Assembly (NCBI RefSeq): GCF_047663525.1
Contig: NC_092621.1
Location: forward strand, 10,699,001-10,763,000
Direction of reading: 5' to 3'
Length of the DNA: 64,000 nt
DNA from: Anas platyrhynchos
Lineage: Eukaryota; Chordata; Aves; Anseriformes; Anatidae
This document shows, piece after piece, positions 56,301 to 64,000 of this stretch. Made by a program: the position numbers and the translations under genes. Every line of letters starts with the position of its first letter. The stretch's first letter is position 1. Under the pieces are notes generated by a model. It was not told the DNA's origin, did not search any database, and saw nothing but the letters and a program-made list of their open reading frames with translations.

Positions 56301-59300
56301 CGGTTTAATAGCACGGTACTTTGCCGAAGCAGAATTCAGATCTCTTGACTTCTTTCTGCCTTTCCAAACCGTGCAGCAAAACCCCAAACTTCAGAAAAAC
56401 AGGAAATGAAGAATTAAGACACACACCCACGCAGCCTTAACTCTGCCTCCACGGAGCTGGCAGCAGCCCCCAGCAGCAGCCCGCAAGCGTGCCAGCTGCG
56501 GCCTCGTGCGAGGGGAGCAGCACCACACGGTGGGACTGGTGTGAGCAGCTCAGCACAGCCTGGCCATGCAGAGGGTTTTTGGGGTCACACACTGCGGCAC
56601 CACACGTGACAAACCTTCCTCCTGCCGTGCCACCACGTGAGGAAGTCCCCTCGATCTGTCCCAGCTACCTGGGCTGGTGAAAACCAGCATGTCACACAGC
56701 CCACGGCTCCGTGCTCTCACTCACAGCTCTGCTGGACGCTCCAGCAGAGCCCCTTCCACCTGAGGCTTCCTCACTCTCTGACCTGAGAGGTGTCCATCGC
56801 CCGTTTCGGGTGGATCCCCGCTGGGACATCCCGAGGAATGAGCCCACGTGCAGCCTGCAGAGCCTGATGCCAGGCTGCAATGCAGAGATCTGGCACAAGG
56901 GGACAGGCTGGGTCAGCAGCCACCAGCCCAGGGGCGACAGCGCATGCTTGTGTTGTCACAGCTGCCTGGTCAGGTAGAAGCCGCCGGTGCAAAACATTCC
57001 CTGGAAGCAGGGAAATCAGCTGCTGCAGATTTCCTCCAAAAAGGGTAAAAAGCTCTCCAAGGAGAAAAAGGGAAAGCAGCGATGAAGGAAAGCTTAAAGG
57101 GGGCCCACTGGAAGAACACTGAGAGGCTGGGAGGCACAGAGAGCTGCGAGCCAGGGACGATGAGAAGTGCTCACTTTCCTGGCAGAAAGGACAGGGAAAC
57201 CAGAGCAGGCTGACGACAGCAATCCCCAGGACATCCCCGGCCTGAGGAGGAAGCACACGCCTGCAGAGGGTGCCAGCCTCAACTCCAAGCATGCTCCAGT
57301 GCATCTGAAGAAATAAAGGCAGGGGAAGGCAGGCGCGTGCAGCTGCAGACAGGTATTTCGGAACACTTCATGCCTTGCAGCCACACCACGGAGCTGTGCC
57401 AAAGGACACGGGCCAGGGGCAGAGCTGAGGGACACCTTGCAGTGCGTGGAGAACAGATTCTGGCTGTGTTCCTTAGCACTCACTTCACACCCCTCGCCTC
57501 CTGCGAGCAGCAGGGCCGGCTGCTGGCAGCACTCTGAGCGCAGGGGTCCCCCCAGATGTGAACCCTGCAAGAGGGGGAGCAGCAGACAGGACTCACAGGA
57601 CTTGGACTCCCCGGGATCCAGCCGCAGGTCACAGAACAGGATCTTGGGTGGAGTGGACAGGATGCACTGGCCCCGCTCTCCTAGAAGAGACAAAACCTCA
57701 CGTGAACGCTGCCCCTGGCCAGCCCCCGAGGGGCTGTGGGCTGAGGGGGGCACTTGCTGCGCCCGGGGCCAGCCGTGCCTCACCCTCACAGGGAGGAATG
57801 GGGAAGAGAAGGGGCCGAGGAGGAAATATCTCACGTCCTGCTCAGACCATGAGACATTCCCAGAACAGCTGGACCGACAACCCTCCCGTTTTGCTCCAAG
57901 CTAGCGCCGCTGTGATCTCAGCATTAATGAGGTCCTGCGGTGGCCACGCAGCAGGGAGTTGCAGCAGGAAGCCAGCAGGGGCTCGGGCACACACCTCACG
58001 GCCTGCTCGACCCCTGCTCGGCTTCTCTGCCCGAAAAACGGGGAGCGCTCACCTCTGTTGGGGACGAAGACAGTCTCGTTCTCGGCCTGCACGTCGTGCT
58101 TGCTGCCGTCGGAGGGGGGAAGCGCCACCCGGTTCTCGCTGGCATGAAACTGGCAGTGGATCTGGGCGCTGGCCCACGCCAGCATCTCGCTGAGGGCAAA
58201 GGAAAGCAAAACTCACTCTGTGCTTACACATAGGTGGCAGTGAGCACGGGCTGGAGGACAGCAGCTTTTCCTGCCCCTCTCCATGCGTGACTGCTTTTTG
58301 GGAACGAAGTGGGCCCTGCTTTACTGCTGCTGAAGCCATTCCCACAGTCCCCCCTCCAAACATACCTTTAGGGCAATCCTGAGCTGGGCACTGACCCCAA
58401 ACCCCTCCAGGATCCCTCCAACCCCCTCAGGACCCCTCTGCGGGTCACCCCATGGGCACTTCCCACAGCTCTGCACAAATCTTCCAGGCTCCCAACCCCG
58501 TATCTGTTCTTTCAGACTTGCAGGAACAATGGCAGACTTGTGAATGCAGCCGGTGTCCGGCGCCCCTGGTGTTATCCAACATCACAATCCCATTAGCAAG
58601 CACTGACACCAGAACCTCAGGCGCTACGGGGATCTTTTGTGGCACACGGGAATCCCTCGGTGTGACTAATCAGACCAGTTGAACGTGCAGACGAACCAGG
58701 GAAAGACCTTGCTGCACTCACTGCGGCTAATTATGCGCCACTTGATCTCATGTGTGCCCTAGCTGCCCTCTGAGCACACGATGGATCCTCTGCCTAGACA
58801 CCTCTGGCCCTAAAAGTTGCTACTCTGTGCCTCCAAAAGCACCAGCACAGCTTTCATAAGGTTTTCTTCCTTTTCCTAACGTTTTCCTAAGGTTTTCTTC
58901 CACGAGGTGTCTGCTGCATGGAAGCAGGGAGTGCCCTAACAATGTTTAACAACTTTATGTCAGCGTACCACAATTACAGCACCTTCAAACACGGCACTTT
59001 GCATATTTTCCATTTATTCTCAGCATTGCCTGATGAAATACTGCTGAATTGTTTTAATTCTTTACCCAGACGGACAAACACAATTTGTGTGTGCCTTCCT
59101 ACCAGCAGACCTCGTCCAGCTGCCAGGACACACAGGGATCCTGCTCTGGGGCCGAGTCCACCTCTCCCTTCTCCCTGCAGCTCCTCCTGAAGCCCACGCC
59201 AGCCACACTGCATGGTTTGGGGCAGGGCAGCTCCGCTTCTTGAGCGCCTCATATACCAAAACCCAGCTCACTCTCTGCCAGTACTCACTGCCCTTGACTC

Positions 59301-60875
59301 CTGTTCCCGTGCTTGAAACACACGCTGCAGTTCTTGCATCTGCACAGCCCCACGTGCTGGCGCTGGAAGCTTCTCTTCCCTGACAGGTCTAGCTGTGTCA
59401 CAGCCACGCTGCGCTGTGCTGGCCGCTGCCCTTACACGACCTGCAGCTTCATCTTTTAACCACCAGCCCATTAGCTGTTCCTGTGACCTAGCCAACTGTC
59501 AGTAGCTCACTTTTTTTTTTAAGTTTGAAAACTTTCTTTTTTTCAAGAGGCGGTTTTCTAGGCACCACGACAGGCCTGAGGTTCCCAAATAAACCTTCCA
59601 AAACCGGGCTGTGAACCTCCAAAACTGCCCCACCGTCTACCTGTGCGGTGCCACATGTTTCAGAAGAACAGGGGCAACTCCCCTCTGAGCACAGCCAGCA
59701 ACTCCCTGACGTGCCATGCTCCCAAAAGTGGGGAGAATAACACCACCTCCCCACGAGGCAAAGCTCTGGAAAGCTAGATGCTTTGTGGCGTGGCTGAATT
59801 TGAATGTTTAGCTCAGCAGGCAAGAGAAACAAGGAAAAGGCGATGGAAAGTTAAGGAAGATAATTTAAAAGAGTCCTCCGGTGGCAATGCAGCAGGCTGC
59901 TTTGCTGAGACTGCGAGCCCGGGAAGCGGTTCCATCAAAGCAGCCACCTCAGACAGTCATAGTGGTGATGCAAAGGTGCTGAACCTGACCGGGCAGGACA
60001 TCAACACTTCCCGGGAAGGAAGGACACAGGGCAGGAAAACCACCTCCACCCCTGGAACATCAGACAAGGCCACACACTGCTGACACGGAGGCTGCGGGTG
60101 AGTCACGCCTGTGAGCCAAGGTAGGAAGCTCCTTATCTCGTCACCTTTGCTCAGCGCCTGCTCTGGGCACAGCTGAGTCAAGGAGAGGGGAGTGCCCGAA
60201 GGCTGGGCCACAGAAAAGGTTGGGCCACAGAAAAGGCTACCACGGAAGTCAGCCTCTTCCTCCCTCCGGGCACTGCTCGCCCCTTTGGCTACTGCCAGCT
60301 CTGGAAGCAGGGATGACGCTGCCCCATCAGCTCGCTGCCACACACGGCTCCCTCCACAGACGTAGGAAATGATGACGCTGCTGCTTGTTGCCCCGAGAGA
60401 CTCACTCTGGTGTAACTAGATATCCCACCTCGATAGCCAGTTCGGCTTCATTTTCTGCCAGCAATTCTGCTGCCACTTGAGGGGCACTTAAACGCACCTC
60501 TCCCAGTGCCTCTGCCTGCATACTTTTTTTTTTTCCAGTCTCTCCCTTGGGGGCAGAAAACCAGAACTATTACCTCAGTTTCCGCCCTGAAATGGAGATG
60601 GCACGAAGCACCATTAGGGAGCACCTTGGGTGGGGAAGTGACCGGCAGCTGAGCTGGCACCGCAGCCCCACAGCCCCACCGGGTACCCCTGTCAGCTCTG
60701 TGCTGGTGCTGCCTCTGTAGGGCTGAGCGTGGAGCAGGGCCCGGTGCCGCCGTCCGTACCTGCTGGCAGAGGTGGAGGCTGCCGACAGAGGGTTGGTGAA
60801 GGTGATCACGCACTCCAGCATCTCCCCAGCCAGGAACACGGGCCCGCGGCCCAGCTTGGCCACCACCTCGATCAT
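53379..60875 (-). CDS. RGP1: RAB6A-GEF complex partner protein 2 (RGP1)
   Basis: Eight coding exons: 60875-60760, 58189-58053, 57680-57597, 54932-54783, 54705-54559, 54229-54105, 53906-53729 and 53602-53379, giving 386 residues (human 391). The start is [18 protein letters not shown]. Collinear segments are [90 protein letters not shown] and SITI at the end. It is arrestin-like; with RIC1 it forms the Golgi guanine nucleotide exchange factor for RAB6A. An acceptor just upstream of the ATG (about 60915) implies a non-coding first exon, with a donor candidate at about 61514. It is tail-to-tail with MSMP and head-to-head with GBA2. Confidence 0.96.
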
Positions 60876-60999
60876 GGCTGGGACGGCCCCGCTGCGAACC
60901 TGCCACAGAGAACTGGGGACACGGGGAGAGGGAAAGAAAGAGAAAAACGGTTGGGGTGGTGCCATGGAGCAGAAGGGCTGAGCGGGGACACTGGGGGGG

Positions 61000-61275
61000 A
61001 CACAGGGATGGCCATGACCATACCCACAGGGGGCAAGCACCCATGGGGGGGGGACAGGGATGGCCCAAGCCATACCCACAGCAGGCAGAAACCCGTGGGG
61101 GGGGGACAGGAAGGCCTCAGCTGTGCCCACAGTGCACAGACAGCCCTGGGGGGGGACACAGGGATGTCCCTGGCCATACCCACAGCAGGCAGCCACCCGT
61201 GGGGGGGACAGGGGTGGCCAGAGCCGTACCCACAGCAGCCAAACACCCCCGGGGGGGGGCACAGGGACGGCCCCA
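61000..61275 (+). repeat. About 60-base repeat in RGP1 intron 1
   Basis: About five units of the form CATACCCACAGCAGGCA, CCCGTGGGGGGGACAGG, GATGGCC. Strong G-run bias on the plus strand. Confidence 0.85.
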
Positions 61276-61279
61276 GCCC

Positions 61280-61768
61280 GCCCCCCCCCTCCCCCCCCTT
61301 AGGCCTAGGCCTAGGCCCAGGCGCAGGCCCCACCTCAGGCTCCAGGCCCAGCGCCCCCACACAGCCCGCGCGCAGCCGCTCCCCTTCCCCTTCCCCATCC
61401 CCTCGGGGCCTCCCCACTCACAAAAACACCCCCTAAAAATTTGGGGAGCCACCCACCCCCCCCCCTCTCCCCCTCCTCCTCCCCCTCCTCCCGCCGCCGC
61501 AGCCCCTCACTCACCTCCACCTTCCCCCCTCCCCCCCCCCCCACCTCAGGCCGCCGCCGCCGCTCGGCAACTTCCGGCGGCGCTCGGCAACCTCCGGCAC
61601 CCCCTCGGGCGGGCGCCGGGCGCTCGGGAACCTTCGGCAATTTCCGTCACGGCCTCGGGGGAGGCGGAGGGCGGAGGGGGCGTGGCCTCCGCGCGGGGGG
61701 CGTGGCCAATAAAAGGCGGGGGCGTGGCGCGCCAAAGGAAAGGGCGCGCCCGGGAGCGCGGCGGGGCC
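61280..61768. promoter_or_regulatory. Bidirectional CpG-island promoter of RGP1 and GBA2
   Basis: A CpG-dense block between the divergent genes. A minus-strand splice donor (GGTGGAG|GTGAGT at about 61514) suggests the RGP1 non-coding first exon lies at about 61515-61640. A CCAAT (inverted sense GGCCAATAAAAGG near 61707) and GGGGGCGTGGC boxes precede the GBA2 start. A 13-base motif with CTCGGCAAC/CTTCCGGC is repeated about four times at 61560-61640. Confidence 0.65.
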
Positions 61769-63903
61769 ATGGCGGGCGCGGGGCCGGGGCCGGGGCCGGG
61801 GCCGCTGATGGGGGGCTACCAGGGGGCGGCGCGGGGCCGTGGCGTGGTGGCGGCCGGCTGGCGGCTCTGCCTCGCACACCGCTTCCCGCAGCCCCGCCGG
61901 CCCTACGGAGCCGGGGATGTGCCGCTGCGGGATGTCCTGAGGCACGTCGGCTTGGCGCTGCGGTAAGCGGGGGTGGGGGGCTTTGGGGGGGACACGGGGG
62001 GTGGCACGGTGTGGGGGGCGGGGAGGTGGGGAAGGGGGTGATGCTGAGTGCTGGGAGCACTGGGAGCACTGGGAGGCACTGCTCTGACACCCATCTGACA
62101 CCCCCTACCCTGCTGTCCCCAAGTGCTTTGCCCCCCCCCGCTCGCCCCCCAGCCCCTCTCGGTGTTTTCTGCCCTCGCCACCACCCTTTTTCCGCTTGTT
62201 TTCCCACCCTCGGCCTTGCTCCCGGCCTCCCCCGGAGGCTCCAGGTGGAGGCCACCGCTCGGCTCGCCCGTCCCCCTGCCCAGCTCGCTGGGGATGTGCC
62301 GGTGGTGGCTCCGTGGGTAGGTCCTGGAGGAAAAGGGATCGGGGTGCAAAGGGCTCTGTCGGCAGCACGCAGCCCCGTGCCAGCTGCTGGCACCAAGGAC
62401 GTGGCCAAGGCTGCCTCCGCCGGGCCCCGTGTGCCACCAGCACAGAGGACGGGGCCGTGCTGTGGGCTCGGGGCGTGTTTGGCCATGGGGTTGATTAGAT
62501 TTGGGTGCTGCTGCACCAGCTCAGGGTTCAGGCTGCGGGTTCGAGCTGCTGAAACCCTGCTTGTGGTGCGGCCTCACCTGGTGTGGGTGTCAAATAAACG
62601 GAGACCCCTGCCCCCTGCGCAGGGGGGGCGCACAGCAGGGAGCCCTCAGAGGCTGTTGTGGCACCTGGAAAGCTCCTGCAATATCCTGGGGTGGCTGTGG
62701 GGCCCCATAAGGGGACACCCCAGATCTTCAGAGGATACAAAGTGGGGTGCAGACCCCCCTGCTGCCCCTGTGCAGCCCCGCAGGGCTCGGTGCCCCCGCA
62801 TGCACCAGGATGTGCTGGCGGCACAGGGCGCCGGGGCGGGCTGGGCGCTGCCTGGACGGGTTTTAATTCCACAGCCTGCCTGCATGGAAAGCAATGCCCT
62901 GTGGACCCGGCGTGGCTCCTCGTGCTGCAGAGCAGGATGGATTTCTCCTGCTTGTAAAATCCCAGTCCTCTCCACTACGTGCTGCGGGGAGAGAACCCAG
63001 GTTCCCCTGCCACCCCCCTCCTAAGGGTCTGGGTGCACCTGGGCAGCAGCAGCCCCAGCTCTGGGGGGGCTCCTTCCCTCCCCAAGCCAGAAACCCTTCG
63101 GGGAGCTGCTGGGCGGGTGCTGAGTGAAGGCACGTCCCCTCGGGGGAGAGCGCTGCCAAACCGGGGCTGCTGAGACAGGAGCAGATGCAGCAGATGCGGC
63201 CGCAGATAGCAGCAGCGGGATGGGCCGGTTCTCCTGGTGCCTGGCCGTGGACTCCCAAACCAGGGAGCAGGCTGTCGTCGCCCCCAAATTTGCTGGAAAA
63301 GCCTTTCCCCGTTGCTCTACCTGCTCAGCGTAATGCTGCGTGGCTGTGTGTGTTTCCTGTCTGGTTGCACAGGCACGCAGATGGTTCGGCACCAAGCACC
63401 AGCCCGGTCATCCAGGGCTGGATCCTCACAGCAAGGAGATCTCTGATGGTCACCGCCGGGCTCAGCCGTGCATCACCCTTCCTCCTCCTGGTCTCCTTGC
63501 AGGTATTTCAGGTGGTGGTACAAGAAAACCTGCATCGAGAAGAAATCGGCCTTCATTGACCTCCTGTGTGCCGTCCCTCTCCAGCAGATCTACGGTGAGC
63601 TTGGGTTTGGGCACGGGGCGCTGTGGGAGGTGGTGGCAGCACCCACCCTGTTGGCGAGGGGACCCTGTGGGGGCAGGGAGAATTTGGGGAACACGAGGGG
63701 CGAGGTGGGGGCTGCGTGGGGCAGCCGAGGCACGAGGGGGATGATGAGGTGGCTGGGAATTGGGGAGCTGACCCCTGTGTCCCCCAGGCTGCCCGCTGGG
63801 CGGGATCGGTGGCGGCACCATCACGCGTGGCTGGCGGGGCGAGTTCTGCCGCTGGCAGCTGAACCCCGGGAAATACCACTACGGGACGGTCATCGCCGAC
63901 CAG
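61769..63903 (+). CDS. GBA2: Non-lysosomal glucosylceramidase, 5' part
   Basis: The first three coding exons are 61769-61962, 63503-63594 and 63788-63903 (134 residues); the rest lies beyond the right edge. After a Gly/Pro-rich N-terminus come [60 protein letters not shown] and [22 protein letters not shown], matching the start of the GBA2 N-terminal beta-sandwich domain. GBA2 is a GH116 enzyme that hydrolyses glucosylceramide at ER/Golgi and plasma membranes. Human GBA2 has a longer N-terminus, so an alternative upstream start is possible. The catalytic (alpha/alpha)6 domain is not in the window. Confidence 0.95.
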
Positions 63904-64000
63904 GTAGGGCTCCCTGGCTCCCCAAAATGCTGAGCTTGGGGAGCGGGGCCAGCACGGGGCTGGGTGCTGCGCCCTGCTTGTGCCACTGAGACCCCCACAG

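Noticed and set aside
54934-57596. Possible gene nested in the large RGP1 intron
   Set aside because: Only short, low-information open frames; no domain or conserved splice pattern seen.

Overview
This 64 kb window is vertebrate nuclear DNA, most likely from a bird. The evidence is a CR1 LINE of the avian/reptilian type, very GC-rich sequence with short introns and CpG-island promoters, dense G-rich minisatellites, and a gene order matching the block around human 9p13.3. It looks like microchromosome-type DNA; I cannot name the species.

Left part (1-10.9 kb) is an immune-receptor cluster. It holds three CD72-like C-type lectin genes: one minus-strand and cut by the left edge, one plus-strand, one minus-strand. 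A fourth, shorter ITIM-bearing C-type lectin lies beside them on the minus strand. The two complete CD72-like genes form an inverted repeat whose arms cover the cytoplasmic, membrane, stalk and first lectin exons. The last two lectin exons lie outside the arms and have diverged strongly. An LTR-type fossil follows (about 11.6-12.1 kb), then a plus-strand gene for a Myb/SANT (trihelix-type) protein (12.6-15.1 kb).

Middle part (15-33 kb): a TTGCAA-type minisatellite, an orphan CpG island with CCAAT and CRE motifs, TMEM8B (minus), TAF1C (plus, head-to-head with TMEM8B), HINT2 (plus) and SPAG8 (plus).

Right part (33-64 kb): NPR2 (minus, 22 coding exons), an 8 kb gene-poor interval of minisatellites with a CR1 remnant, MSMP (plus), RGP1 (minus, tail-to-tail with MSMP), and the start of GBA2 (plus, head-to-head with RGP1, running off the right edge). 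From TMEM8B to GBA2 the order equals the human order reversed, except that TAF1C (human 16q24) sits where FAM221B would be expected.

These are mostly unrelated housekeeping and signalling genes kept in ancestral order; only the lectin cluster looks like a functional family. Exon boundaries were chosen by GT/AG (one GC/AG) sites, phase agreement and remembered human proteins. No alignment or database search was run.
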